From Lacunisphaera limnophila (GTDB taxonomy: Bacteria; Verrucomicrobiota; Verrucomicrobiia; Opitutales; Opitutaceae), in NCBI RefSeq assembly GCF_001746835.1, contig NZ_CP016094.1, positions 186,001 through 250,000 on the forward strand: 64,000 bases of DNA, in the 5' to 3' direction. A model generated the notes under the pieces. The model saw nothing but the letters and a program-made list of their open reading frames with translations. It was not told where the DNA came from and made no database searches. How positions within the stretch are numbered: the first letter of the stretch is position 1; each line of letters opens with the position of its first letter. The translations under genes were made by a program, and so were the position numbers. Below, piece after piece: positions 20,709 to 30,377 of the stretch.

Positions 20709-21167
20709 ATGAAAAAACAAAACTCTGCTTACCACCACCCTCCTCGCCACCGCTGCGCCGCCCTCCTTTTTGCGGGCTGCGCCAAAAATGATCGCGAGGA
20801 GGTCGCCGACAAGTCCAAGGAAGTCTACCAGGACACCAAGACCGCCGTCGCCGCCGGCTGGAACAACCTCAAGGACTTCACCTTCGAGAAACGCAACGAC
20901 TTCACCGCCACCCTCAAGGCCCGCCAGGCCGACCTCGAGGCCGGCATGAGCAAGCTGCGCTCCGAATACTTCCGAAGCCAACGCCAGCGCCAGCCGCAAG
21001 GCCGCCCATGGCCGAGCTGAAAGGATTCCGAGGCCAACTATTAAGGATAAGCCTCGCCGCCGTGGGCAACGCCTCCGCCGACACCTGGACTGCCGCGCGC
21101 GACGACGTCGCCGCCGCCTGGGAACCGTCTGCAGGCTTCCTACGCCAAGGCCCGCGCCGGGGAATAA
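20709..21167 (+). pseudogene. Frameshifted copy A of the coiled-coil lipoprotein
   Basis: Corresponds to the intact gene at 25843-26295. Extra A in the A-run after the start codon, a missing G near 20751 and further inserted bases (around 20969, 21006, 21022, 21044, 21051, 21121) destroy the frame. The number of errors is far higher than in the first half of copy A, as expected at a poorly covered contig end. Confidence 0.8.
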
Positions 21168-21262
21168 CCACCCCGGGCCTTGGCCCTATCCTCGCAGGCG
21201 CGTCGCCTGCCGCTCCAACTCAGTCGTTATGGAGCCGCGGCGACCTCGCCGTGGCATCACCC

Positions 21263-21293
21263 GGCGGAGGCCCGCGGGCCTCCGCCCTTTTTT
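21263..21293 (+). terminator. Intrinsic terminator, copy A
   Basis: GGCGGAGGC / GCCTCCGCC stem followed by six T; duplicate of the terminator at 26393. Confidence 0.75.
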
Positions 21294-21309
21294 CGCCCAC
21301 CCGCCCCGC

Positions 21310-22343
21310 TCACGCCGCGAGGAAAACCCGTCACGATCAGCAGCGCCACGGCAGGATGCCCATCAGGCTCTCGCCGGCGATTAGGCCCGACGCCACCGGC
21401 ACCACCGTCTTCTCCGCCAGCACGGGATGCTTGCGGCGCAGCACTCGCGCCCGCCGCGCCCAGGAACATCGCGATGCAATTGCTGCCGGGATCACCATCG
21501 CGATGCCGATTGCCGGAGGGGGCGACGGCAGCAGCGGACGAAGCCTCTTGGGCGCGAACTTTCTCGGCCAGCGCCAGCGCCACGCCGAGCGCGAGGCCGA
21601 TCAGGCATCGCCGACTTCGAGGAGGGATGCAGCGCCGACAGCGCCATGCGCGAAACGCCTGCGACACCCCCGCCCAGACCACACACGACGGCGCCGGCCA
21701 GGCCTCGCCCCCGAGCACGCTCGCGGTTCGGGGAATGATCAGGTTGAAGGCGGGCACCACCACGATGGCCCCGACCACCACGCCGAAGAGCTGCGCATAG
21801 ACCTGGTGCCGCGGCTTTGCGCCGAGCCAGGCCAGCCGTCTTGAGCGTGGTCAACAAATCCGCGGCGTGCAGGCCGATGCCGCCCGTGACGTTGGCCGAC
21901 ATGATGTTTCCCGCCACGTTGCCGGGCGTGATGATGCCGTAGATCATCTGCGTGACCGGACCCAGCGCCTTCGTCGGCGTCACATCCGTCTCGCCCGTCA
22001 CGCGCGCGGCCACGAATCCCATGACCACCGCCAGCGGCACGGCGATGAGCCGGCCCAGAGCGGAATCTGGAACAAACCCACCATCAGCGCGGTGACGACG
22101 GGGGCGCCAGCACGACGAAACCAACCGGAAACCACCACGCGGGACACTCGATGGCGGCGATGCCGCTGTCCCCCGCCTCGGCCTGTTTCCGGAACCACGC
22201 GCGTCAGGCCGCTGAAGGAGCGCCCGATGCTCTTGTAATCCAGCGCGAACGACGTGAGCCCCGAAGCCACGAGGATCGCCGCGCCCGGCCAGAGCGTCCA
22301 GGCCACGATGGCCTTGTAACTGACGGTGGTCACGATGCCCTGT
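21310..22343 (-). pseudogene. Truncated and frameshifted copy A of the OPT transporter (C-terminal part)
   Basis: Matches the C-terminal half of the OPT transporter at 26440-28281 but is broken by many one-base indels and lacks the N-terminal half, because copy A ends at 22343 and the sequence jumps to metallopeptidase. The break is not at any repeat or transposon end. Best explained as the low-quality end of a contig. Confidence 0.8.
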
Positions 22344-23108
22344 CCCCGGCGAAGAGCTGCCGCAGGTCGCGGTCATAGAAATCGGGATAGGTGTCCTCGT
22401 TCTGCTTCCGCTTCTTCAGGTAATACGTCTTCAGTTTCTGGTTCAGGCAGTTGAAATCCTTCTCGCGGTAACCCGGCTGGTAGGGCGCGGTCTGGCCGGC
22501 CAGCGAGCGCATGAGCTCATCCACGTACTCCAGCTTCTGCAGCGCCTTCCAGCCGTGGTAGCGCTTCCGCCAGTCGAGCCCGGGCGTCAGCCACACGGCG
22601 AAGGTCTCCGCGAAATCCTCGTCCGGGTGGCTCTGGGCATACCAGTCGTCGAGGTGCACGACGTACGAGTGGCTGTAGGGCCGCGGCGGTAGAACTCCGG
22701 CGTGTCGTCGTTCGAGCTCTTGCCGAAGACCCGCTGCCACTTCCGCTTCCGGAACAGCTGGAACGCGTACATGTAGGCGTGCGCCGCCTCGTGGCGGATC
22801 AGGCGCATGAACCACCCCGGGGTGTCCCCCTCGACTTCGAGCATCAGCTTCGCCTCGAGCCGGCGCAGGGCGCTCATGGGTCAGGAAAAAACGGCACGAA
22901 GATCGCCGCGGATGCCCACGGCACGAACCACTCGTCCCCGACATGGCACGGGTGGGTGAAAGGCCCAGGCCTTTGGCCGAGAGCTCCGCCGTACAGCTGC
23001 TGGATCAGCGGCTCGAGGGGCGTGCCCGGCAGACTCAGCCCCAGTTTGGGAAATCTTCCGGTCCAGCAGCAAATCGTCGTCCAGATCGTGCCAGTCGGGT
23101 GATTCCAT
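22344..23108 (-). pseudogene. Truncated and frameshifted copy B of the zinc metallopeptidase (N-terminal part)
   Basis: Begins with MESPDWHDLDDDLLLD like the intact gene at 16956-17975 but ends at the repeat junction after about 253 codons. Compared with copy A it has one C missing near 22686, extra bases near 22869, 22886, 22909, 22951, 22966, 22987 and 23047, and one C missing near 22919. HEAAH is still readable in one frame. Likely assembly error. Confidence 0.8.
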
Positions 23109-23215
23109 CGCCGGACCCTAGCCGGAATTCGTTCCGGCATGAACCAAATTCCGCCGGCCCTGGCCCCGGGCCGCCCCGGTTTGACACCCGGCCGGCCGTT
23201 CGCCTTTCTCCCGCG

Positions 23216-24044
23216 ATGCCCATTCCGCCGCCCCTGCCCGATCCCGTCGACGCCGAGGAAGCGAGCCTGGCGCGCGAGGAAAAGGAAGCCTTCCGCCTGC
23301 CGCTGGCCGTGCCCTCCGCCCTGCGGCAAAACCCGGGCCTGGCCCTGACCGCCCTCTACCTGGGGGCCTCGGTGATCGGGCATGTTCTTCCATCATCTCC
23401 TGCTGCGCCGCTTCGGCCTCAACGCGCTGGATTTTTCCGAGACCACCGACTTCCTGATGATCGTGGTGCGGGAACCCCTGACCGTCGCCCTGGCCCTGCT
23501 CGGCGTGCCGTTCTACATCGTGTACGGGAACACTGTCGTGAAAGTCGGCGGATGGCTCCAGCGGGTCTTCCCCCGACTCAAACGCAGCCCGGCCCAACGC
23601 CGGCAAAGCCTCGAGACCACCCGCCGCTGGGGCCCCTGGCTGCAAGTCGCGTTCATCCTCACCTACGCCCTGCTCTTCCTGATGCTCTACTCGACCTGGC
23701 GGGCCAATCGCATCAAGGCCGGGAACTTTCGCCCCCTGATTGTCGAGTACAAGACCGACTCGCCCCGCGTGGATGGCAGCCAGCGCTCGGATCACCTCGC
23801 TCTGCTCGGCACGACGTCGCGCTTTGCGTTTCTCTACGATCCCACGGCGCGGCGTACGGAGGTGGTGCCCCTCGATTCCATCGCCCGACTCAGCTGGGAT
23901 GGCCGTACCCGCCGCGAGCAGGAGGCCGATGAAAAGGCCGCCCGCCCCACCCCGGCGGCCAACCCTCCGGCCAGCAGTCCGCTGCCCGCGGCCGCCCCGG
24001 CCGCCGCACCCCAACCGACCGCGCCGACCTCGCCCGCGGGCTGA
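23216..24044 (+). pseudogene. Frameshifted copy B of the three-helix membrane protein
   Basis: Identical to the intact gene at 18083-18910 except for one extra G in the run near 23378, which shifts the frame inside the first membrane helix. Everything downstream is intact in the other frame. Confidence 0.8.
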
Positions 24045-24257
24045 TGACCGCCGCGCCCGCGCGGCGCCGACTGCATGTCCGCCCTGAAATGCAAGGGCGC
24101 GCCCGCGGATTGTTGCCGGGCTTATTGTCACCGCGTTGTCGCCTAACACCGCGCATCCGACGCGTCTGCTCGCCATCGCGGTCCGTAGCAGTTGCCAACA
24201 CCCGGACGCTTTCGTGTCCGGATTGTTCTCAACCAAAAACAAAAAATCCGTCTCCCC

Positions 24258-24724
24258 ATGAAACTCCGTTCCCTCTTCGTCACGCTCGCGCTCGCCACGG
24301 GTCTGGTCGCTTCCGCCTCCGCCAAGACCGTCGTCGACATCGCCGTCGGCTCCCCCGACCACACCACGCTCGTCGCCGCCGTGAAAGCCGCCGGCCTCGT
24401 CGAAACCCTGAGCGGGCCGGTCCGTTCACGATCTTCGCCCCGACCAACGCCGCCTTCGCCAAGCTCCCCGCCGGCACCGTCGAGTCCCTGCTCAAGCCCG
24501 AGAACAAGGCCCAGCTCGTGGCCGTCCTCACCTACCACGTCGTCCCGGCCAAGGTCCTCGCCGCTGATGTGAAGTCCGGCCCCGCGCCAACCGTCAATGG
24601 CAAGACCCTCACGCTCAAGGTTGACGCCGACGGCGTGATGGTGAACAACGCCAAGGTCATCGCCACCGACCTCGTCGGCTCCAACGGTGTCATCCACGTG
24701 GTCGACACCGTCATCCTGCCCTGA
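24258..24724 (+). pseudogene. Frameshifted copy B of the fasciclin protein
   Basis: Identical to the gene at 19124-19591 except for one missing C near 24419, inside the H1 motif. No other difference is seen, which argues for a sequencing error. Confidence 0.8.
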
Positions 24725-24766
24725 CGCGGTCGGCCGGTTCCCGATTTTTTCGTCTCGCTTCCACGC

Positions 24767-24801
24767 GCCCCTGCGACCCTCCGGTCGCGGGGGCTTTTTT
24801 T
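24767..24801 (+). terminator. Rho-independent terminator, copy B
   Basis: Same twelve-base stem and seven-T tail as at 19634-19668. Confidence 0.85.
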
Positions 24802-24874
24802 GGTGTCCGTTCCCGGCTCGCGCGCGGACTTGCGCCTCGCCGTCCCCGGCCGCGCCTGTTTGGCTCGAGGGGAG

Positions 24875-25573
24875 ATGAAACCCCGCCTCACCCTGCCGGT
24901 CCTCCTGTGCCTCGTCACCCCGGCCCTCGCGGGCCAGCCGTACCGCGACGCGGTGCACGCCGGCGGCCCGCAGGTCATACCCGGCGCGGTCTTCTGCGCC
25001 TACTTCGACGAGGGCGGCGAGGGCGTATCCTATCACGACACCGATGCCGTGAACTCGGGCAGCGGCCGGCTCAATCCCGCCAACGGCACCTACCTGAACG
25101 AATTCCGGCAGCACGGCGGCCTCGACACCTCCTACACCAAGCAGGTCCCCGATCTCGATGCACCCAGCAACCGGGTCGTGCCGCCCCTCGGCCTCCTCTA
25201 CGTCGGTTGGAACGAACCCGGTGAGTGGTTCAACCTCACCGTCGAGACGGCCACGGCCGGCCCTTACACCGCCGATCTGCTGTACACGGCGCAACGTGAC
25301 GCGGATGTCTCGATCGAGGTGTCCGGCGGGACACCCCACCGCTTCACCCTGCCGTCCACCTTCGACCCCGCTGAGACCATTCCCTGGCGGCAGTGGCATC
25401 ATTGGAACGTGCTGCCTGATGCCGCCACGCTCGACCTGCCGCGGGGCGTAACCGTGCTCACCGTGCGCATCGTCACCGGCGGCAACTGCAACCTCGCCAC
25501 GCTCCTTTTCCGCCCGGCCGGCACCCCACGCCAAGGACCGGCCATCACGGCCCTCACCACGCCCGCGCGTTGA
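24875..25573 (+). CDS. Secreted protein with carbohydrate-binding-like fold
   Basis: 232 residues with a signal peptide (MKPRLTLPVLLCLVTPALAG). The remainder resembles a CBM6/35-type beta-sandwich: GAVFCAYFDEGGEGVSYHDT near the start, LGLLYVGWNEPGEWFNLTVE with the conserved strand-Glu-Trp pattern, then GPYTADLLYTAQRDADVSIEV. Such domains bind sugars and often sit beside glycosidases, but this protein has no catalytic module. Intact only in copy B; the copy at 19742 is frameshifted. Confidence 0.75.
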   Translation: MKPRLTLPVLLCLVTPALAGQPYRDAVHAGGPQVIPGAVFCAYFDEGGEGVSYHDTDAVNSGSGRLNPANGTYLNEFRQHGGLDTSYTKQVPDLDAPSNRVVPPLGLLYVGWNEPGEWFNLTVETATAGPYTADLLYTAQRDADVSIEVSGGTPHRFTLPSTFDPAETIPWRQWHHWNVLPDAATLDLPRGVTVLTVRIVTGGNCNLATLLFRPAGTPRQGPAITALTTPAR

Positions 25574-25597
25574 GCGGGCCCCACTCCGGAAAGGTGG

Positions 25598-25619
25598 AGC
25601 GCCTTGCCCCCAAGGCGCT
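25598..25619. repeat. Intergenic palindromic element
   Basis: AGCGCCTTG and CAAGGCGCT separated by four C form a nine-base-pair hairpin 25 bases after the CBM-like gene, without a T-run. The preceding GGTGGAGCGC word recurs at a similar hairpin near 55856. A second copy lies at about 20463-20484 in copy A. Confidence 0.5.
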
Positions 25620-25842
25620 GCCGGCCGCGGAAAAACGTGCAACCAGCTCTGCGGCATGGGTCCGGCTGAGGCCCCGGTCCTCGTCGGATTGATTGCCGGA
25701 ATTTGGTTCCCGCTATATTTCCGGAATAATCACCCCCCGACGGCAACCCCGGCTGCGGCCCCGGGTCGTTCAGCGGCAGACCCTACCTTGGGTCCGCCGT
25801 CGCCGGCTCCGTTGAGCCGGTCTCCCTCCACCCACCCACCTG

Positions 25843-26295
25843 ATGAAAAACAAAACTCTGCTTACCACCACCCTCCTCGCCACCGGCTGCGCCGCCCTCC
25901 TTTTTGCGGGCTGCGCCAAAAATGATCGCGAGGAGGTCGCCGACAAGTCCAAGGAAGTCTACCAGGACACCAAGACCGCCGTCGCCGCCGGCTGGAACAA
26001 CCTCAAGGACTTCACCTTCGAGAAACGCAACGACTTCACCGCCACCCTCAAGGCCCGCCAGGCCGACCTCGAGGCCGGCATGAGCAAGCTGCGCTCCGAA
26101 TACTCCGAAGCCAACGCCAGCGCCAGCCGCAAGGCCGCCATGGCCGAGCTGAAGGATTCCGAGGCCAACTATAAGGATAAGCTCGCCGCCGTGGGCAACG
26201 CCTCCGCCGACACCTGGACTGCCGCGCGCGACGACGTCGCCGCCGCCTGGGACCGTCTGCAGGCTTCCTACGCCAAGGCCCGCGCCGGGGAATAA
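25843..26295 (+). CDS. Coiled-coil lipoprotein
   Basis: 150 residues. Signal peptide with lipobox FAGC (lipidated Cys24), then an almost entirely helical, highly charged region with Ala-rich heptads (EVADKSKEVYQDTKTAVAAGW, ANASASRKAAMAELKDSEAN). The pattern resembles apolipoprotein-like or Lpp-like envelope lipoproteins; a structural role in the envelope is inferred. Followed by a strong terminator and convergent with the OPT transporter. The other copy at 20709 is frameshifted. Confidence 0.8.
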   Translation: MKNKTLLTTTLLATGCAALLFAGCAKNDREEVADKSKEVYQDTKTAVAAGWNNLKDFTFEKRNDFTATLKARQADLEAGMSKLRSEYSEANASASRKAAMAELKDSEANYKDKLAAVGNASADTWTAARDDVAAAWDRLQASYAKARAGE

Positions 26296-26392
26296 CCACC
26301 CCGGGGCCTTGGCCCTATCCTCGCAGGCGCGGTCGCCTGCGCTCCAACTCAGTCGTTATGGAGCCGCGGCGACCTCGCCGTGGGCATCACCC

Positions 26393-26423
26393 GGCGGAGG
26401 CCCGCGGGCCTCCGCCCTTTTTT
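26393..26423 (+). terminator. Intrinsic terminator between convergent genes
   Basis: GGCGGAGGC / GCCTCCGCC stem with a CCGCGG loop and six T, after the coiled-coil lipoprotein gene and before the stop of the OPT transporter. Confidence 0.85.
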
Positions 26424-26439
26424 CGCCCACCCGCCCCGC

Positions 26440-28281
26440 TCACGCCGCGAGGAAACCCGTCACGATCAGCAGCGCCACGAGGATGCCCATCAGGCTCTCG
26501 CCGGCGATTAGGCCCGACGCCACCGGCACCACCGTCTTCTCCGCCAGCACGGGATGCTTGCGGCGCAGCCACTCGGCGCCCGCCGCGCCCAGGAACATCG
26601 CGATGCAATTGCTGCCCGGGATCACCATCGCGATGCCGATGCCGGAGGGCGACGGCAGCAGCGGACGAAGCCTCTTGGGCGCGAACTTCTCGGCCAGCGC
26701 CAGCGCCACGCCGAGCGCGAGGCCGATCAGGATCGCCGACTTCGAGGAGGGATGCAGCGCCGACACGCCATGCGCGAACGCCTGCGACACCCCCGCCCAG
26801 ACCACACACGACGGCGCCGGCCAGGCCTCGCCCCCGAGCACGCTCGGGTCGGGAATGATCAGGTTGAAGGCGGGCACCACCACGATGGCCCCGACCACCA
26901 CGCCGAAGAGCTGCGCATAGACCTGGTGCCGCGGCTTTGCGCCGAGCAGCCAGCCGGTCTTGAGCGTGGTCAACAAATCCGCGGCGTGCAGGCCGATGCC
27001 GCCCGTGACGTTGGCCGACATGATGTTTCCCGCCACGTTGCCGGGCGTGATGATGCCGTAGATCATCTGCGTGACCGGACCCAGCGCCTTCGTCGGCGTC
27101 ACATCCGTCTCGCCCGTCACGCGCGCGGCCACGAATCCCATGACCACCGCCAGCGGCACGGCGATGAGCCCGGCCCAGAGCGGAATCTGGAACAAACCCA
27201 CCATCAGCGCGGTGACGACGGGCGCCAGCACGACGAAACCAACCGGAAACCACCACGCGGGACACTCGATGGCGGCGATGCCGCTGTCCCCCGCCTCGGC
27301 CTGTTTCCGGAACACGCGCGTCAGGCCGCTGAAGGAGCGCCCGATGCTCTTGTAATCCAGCGCGAACGACGTGAGCCCCGAAGCCACGAGGATCGCCGCG
27401 CCCGGCCAGAGCGTCCAGGCCACGATGGCCTTGTAACTGACGGTGGTCACGATGCCCTGTGCGACCAGGGCCGGCGCCAGCACGGCGTAGGTGAGCAAGC
27501 CTCCCAGCAGCATCGACCAGCCCGTGCGGAAACTCATCAGGGCGCCGCCGCCGAGCAGCACGACCTCGGCCTTCAACGCGATCGTCCACTGCGCGAGGCT
27601 GTGGCCGGCCAGCGTCACCGGCAGCCCGATCGTGCCGGGAATCCAGTGCCACGCGTCGCGCAGCCAGGTGAAGACCGCGGCAAAGACCGCCGAGCCGCCC
27701 AGCCACGCGGCCTTGCCCGCGCCCCCGCCCGCCGCGGCGGTGTGGATCGACTGGATCGTCTCCGCCGTGGCCGTGCCGGTCGGAAACGCCAGCCCCTCCT
27801 GGTTGATGAGCTGCCGCTTGATCGGGATCGCCGCGAACACGCCCAGCGCCGCGATGACACCAAACCACGCGATCATCGAAATCGTGTCCGGTCGCACCGT
27901 CGTGATCATGAACAGCGCGCCGAAGGCCGCCATGTTGCCGCCGCCGGTCATGTAACCCGCCCCCGAGGCGACCGTGGTCAGCGCGTTGTTCTCCAGCGGC
28001 CCGAGCGGTTTCTTCACGATCCGCAGCGCCTGCAGCAGCTGGAATGACCCAAAGGCCAGGATGCACGCCGTCAGCGTCACCCCCATGCTCCAGCCCGTCT
28101 TGAAAAACACGTAGATGTTCGAGAGGCACATCGCCGCCCCGATCAACATGCCGACCACCACCGCCCGCACCGTGAGATTCGCGTCGTGCGGCCGGTACGT
28201 GTTTTTCAGCCAGTCGGCTTCGCGGGTGGAGGCATCAGCCGGCACGGCGGCCGGGACGGGGGAAGCAGACGGAGCGGACAT
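26440..28281 (-). CDS. OPT family oligopeptide transporter
   Basis: 613-residue inner-membrane protein of the OPT superfamily, which imports peptides or metal-chelating compounds by proton symport. Typical signatures: GMLIGAAMCLSNIYVFFKTGW near the N-terminus, NQEGLAFPTGTATAETI in the first half and GIGIAMVIPGSNCIAMFLGA near the C-terminus, among many hydrophobic segments. The start at 28281 is preferred over an upstream reading because it removes a non-family leader. The C-terminal 340 codons lie in tandem copy B; a broken partial copy is at 21310-22343. Confidence 0.9.
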   Translation of the reverse strand: MSAPSASPVPAAVPADASTREADWLKNTYRPHDANLTVRAVVVGMLIGAAMCLSNIYVFFKTGWSMGVTLTACILAFGSFQLLQALRIVKKPLGPLENNALTTVASGAGYMTGGGNMAAFGALFMITTVRPDTISMIAWFGVIAALGVFAAIPIKRQLINQEGLAFPTGTATAETIQSIHTAAAGGGAGKAAWLGGSAVFAAVFTWLRDAWHWIPGTIGLPVTLAGHSLAQWTIALKAEVVLLGGGALMSFRTGWSMLLGGLLTYAVLAPALVAQGIVTTVSYKAIVAWTLWPGAAILVASGLTSFALDYKSIGRSFSGLTRVFRKQAEAGDSGIAAIECPAWWFPVGFVVLAPVVTALMVGLFQIPLWAGLIAVPLAVVMGFVAARVTGETDVTPTKALGPVTQMIYGIITPGNVAGNIMSANVTGGIGLHAADLLTTLKTGWLLGAKPRHQVYAQLFGVVVGAIVVVPAFNLIIPDPSVLGGEAWPAPSCVVWAGVSQAFAHGVSALHPSSKSAILIGLALGVALALAEKFAPKRLRPLLPSPSGIGIAMVIPGSNCIAMFLGAAGAEWLRRKHPVLAEKTVVPVASGLIAGESLMGILVALLIVTGFLAA

Positions 28282-28356
28282 GCGGCGTTGGGAGGTGGGA
28301 GGTGAGGCGAACGACGGGGCCCAACGCTTATGACACGACCGGCCGGTGAACAAGCC

Positions 28357-29025
28357 TTAGATGGCCGCCCGCCGCCGGTGCATCTCCTCGAGCAGCGCCG
28401 GAAATGCCGCGCGGATGGGCGAGCTGGCGAGAAATTCCTCCGCCTTCCCCTTCGCCCCCCGCGTGCGCAGGCCCGCATAGACGTGCAGCTCAAACTGCAG
28501 CCGCAGCTGCGCCTCCGCCTCACTCAGGCCCAGGGCGGCCAGCAGCATCAGCAGCGACTCCACGGTGGAATAACGCCCGTCGTGCTCATGCGTGCGCAGC
28601 TGGTAGCGGCCCGGGCCGTCCTCCGGCAAACGCACCAGCCGCCCCCACGCGGCCACCTCGGTCGACATCCGCGCGGCCTCGCGCCAGCTGCCGTCCAGCA
28701 ACAACACCTGCAACCCCTCCGGCGCCGCCCCGGCCGGCAGGGGCTCGCCCCGAGGGTGCAGGATCCACAGCTCGCGGCCCGGCAGGCGGAAGGTCGCGGG
28801 ATCGGGCGGCGTCTCGCGCCGGAACAGATGACCGCGCGAGGCCGGCATCACCCGGTTGATCAGCCGCCCCGTGCTGGTCGGGCGGTGATACTCGCGGTGG
28901 TGGATCAGCACCTCCACCTGCAACGGGCACACCACCGCCCGCTCCCCGGCGCAGATGCACCAGCGGGGCACAAATTGACACCGGGCGCACCGCGGGGCGC
29001 CGGCCAGGACCACACTTCTTGCCAT
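28357..29025 (-). CDS. DTW-domain tRNA-uridine aminocarboxypropyltransferase
   Basis: 222 residues. The family transfers the aminocarboxypropyl group of SAM to a uridine in tRNA (acp3U). Visible: an N-terminal zinc cluster CARCQFVPRWCIC (Cys13, 16, 23, 25), the conserved IHHREYHRPTSTGRL block and the name-giving DTW-type motif as DGSW at 111-114, with Ser in place of Thr, then RTHEHDGRYSTVESL. Divergent from the phosphoesterase gene at 29115. Confidence 0.85.
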   Translation of the reverse strand: MARSVVLAGAPRCARCQFVPRWCICAGERAVVCPLQVEVLIHHREYHRPTSTGRLINRVMPASRGHLFRRETPPDPATFRLPGRELWILHPRGEPLPAGAAPEGLQVLLLDGSWREAARMSTEVAAWGRLVRLPEDGPGRYQLRTHEHDGRYSTVESLLMLLAALGLSEAEAQLRLQFELHVYAGLRTRGAKGKAEEFLASSPIRAAFPALLEEMHRRRAAI

Positions 29026-29114
29026 CCCGCCAGCAGGCCGCGCCCGCCCGCCCGGGTCAATCCCCGGCGCGGCCCGGCCACTGGCACGGGAACAGCTTCT
29101 GCCCGGGCTACCCC

Positions 29115-29870
29115 ATGAAGCTCCTTGCCGTCTCCGACCTGCATTTCGGCCTGACGCAGTTCGACTGGGTCGTGCAGCAGGCCGGCTCGTACGACGCCGT
29201 CATCCTCGCCGGCGACCTCCTCGACCTCGGCGGCCACCTCGACCTCGATTCCCAGATCACGGTGGTCGTGAAATACCTCCGCACCATCAGCACCAAGACC
29301 CGCCTGCTGGTCTGTTCCGGTAATCACGACGGCGATGAAAAAAACGCCGACCATGAGTTCGTCGCCCGCTGGCTGCAGCGCGTCCGCGCCGCCGGGCTGG
29401 TGGTCGACGGGGCCGGCACGGACATCGGCGGGATGCGGCTTTCGGTCTGCCCCTGGTGGGACGGCCCGGCCACCCGCACGGCCATGGGCGCCTTCCTGCG
29501 CGCGGAGCAACCGGTCCCGCCGCGTCCCTGGCTCTGGGTCCACCACGCCCCGCCCGATGGCGTCGGCGTGAGCTGGACCGGACAAAAGCACGCCGGTGAC
29601 ACCTTTCTCGTCGAAACCATCCGCGAGCTCGCCCCGGATTTTGTCTTCTCCGGCCACATCCACAATTCCCCCTTCCGCACCGGCGGGGCCTGGGCCGTTC
29701 GCCTCGGCCGCACCTGGGTCTTCAACGCGGGCCACCAACTGGGCGCGCCCCCCTCCTACATCGAGCTCGACCTCAGCCGCCGCACGGCGCGCTGGGTCTC
29801 CCAGGCCGGCGACGAGGAAATCTCCCTCGACGCGACGGAAGTCCCAGCCGTACCCCAGACCCCAGCCTAA
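29115..29870 (+). CDS. Calcineurin-like metallophosphoesterase
   Basis: 251 residues, cytoplasmic. All metal-binding motifs are visible in order: SDLHFG near residue 7, LAGDLLD near 35, CSGNHDGDE near 70, a VHHAPPDG His, and SGHIHNSPF near 180. The family cleaves phosphoesters with two metal ions; the substrate is unknown. ATG at 29115 begins right at the first strand. It converges with the cyclic-nucleotide-binding gene at 29913. Confidence 0.9.
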   Translation: MKLLAVSDLHFGLTQFDWVVQQAGSYDAVILAGDLLDLGGHLDLDSQITVVVKYLRTISTKTRLLVCSGNHDGDEKNADHEFVARWLQRVRAAGLVVDGAGTDIGGMRLSVCPWWDGPATRTAMGAFLRAEQPVPPRPWLWVHHAPPDGVGVSWTGQKHAGDTFLVETIRELAPDFVFSGHIHNSPFRTGGAWAVRLGRTWVFNAGHQLGAPPSYIELDLSRRTARWVSQAGDEEISLDATEVPAVPQTPA

Positions 29871-29912
29871 GGACCGGCCCGCCGGCGACAGGAGTTCCGC
29901 CGATCGCCCCCC

Positions 29913-30377
29913 TCAATCCCCCGCCTCGCGTCGCGGGATGTCCCGCGGGTGCTTGTGCATCAGGCTGTCGAGCACCTCATCAATCATGCCGAGATGATCC
30001 GACCGGTCCCGGAACTGGTGCTTGATGTCCACGAGGTAACGGTTGAGTGAATCCAGCCGTCGCGCCAGGATGACCGCCAGGTGCAGCGCGAACCCCGGGT
30101 GCAGCTGGAAGAACATGGCCGGATCCTCGACCTGGCGAAAGGTTGCCGCGGTCAGCGCCTTCACCGTGGCGGTGGGCGACGTCCCGAGCAGGTAGGACAT
30201 GTCGCCGAAAACCGCGCCGGGCTCGTACACCTCGGCGATGACCTCCCCGGCCTTCAGCACCTCCACCTCCCCGCTTTCGAGGAAGAACAGGCCGTCCACC
30301 GGGCGCCCTTCGGTGATGAGCACGTCGCCGGGCGCACAGGTGATGGCCGGCAGGGATCGGAGCAGGGATAAATCCAT
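29913..30377 (-). CDS. Single-domain cyclic nucleotide-binding protein
   Basis: 154 residues forming one cNMP-binding beta-barrel: PGDVLITEGRPVDGLFFLESGEVEVL, then GAVFGDMSYLLGTSPTATVKAL as the phosphate-binding cassette, and a C-terminal helix ending with RREAGD. There is no DNA-binding HTH, so it is not a Crp-type regulator by itself. The phosphate-binding cassette lacks the usual Arg, so true cyclic-nucleotide binding is uncertain. A paralogue is at 57989. Start at 30377 preferred to 30395. Confidence 0.85.
   Translation of the reverse strand: MDLSLLRSLPAITCAPGDVLITEGRPVDGLFFLESGEVEVLKAGEVIAEVYEPGAVFGDMSYLLGTSPTATVKALTAATFRQVEDPAMFFQLHPGFALHLAVILARRLDSLNRYLVDIKHQFRDRSDHLGMIDEVLDSLMHKHPRDIPRREAGD

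Larger units (their letters stand above)
17216..22343. repeat. Tandem repeat, copy A (5128 bp)
   Basis: First unit of a head-to-tail direct repeat that abuts copy B (22344-27460) exactly. It starts inside the metallopeptidase gene and ends inside the OPT transporter gene. The first 2.8 kb is intact (peptidase, membrane protein, fasciclin); from about 20050 to 22343 it carries numerous single-base indels relative to copy B, breaking every gene there. No insertion sequence or shared homology is seen at the borders. Probably an untrimmed contig overlap rather than a biological duplication. Confidence 0.95.
22344..27460. repeat. Tandem repeat, copy B (5117 bp)
   Basis: Second unit of the direct repeat. 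Errors are dense from about 22680 to 23050, sparse at 23377 and 24419, and absent after that; from 24420 to 27460 all genes are intact. This is the mirror image of copy A. The sequence continues after 27460 into the unduplicated N-terminal half of the OPT transporter gene. Confidence 0.95.

Noticed and set aside
17216-27460. A true recent gene amplification with pseudogenes
   Set aside because: The damage is complementary between copies, homopolymer-associated and confined to the inner ends; an assembly overlap is the simpler explanation.
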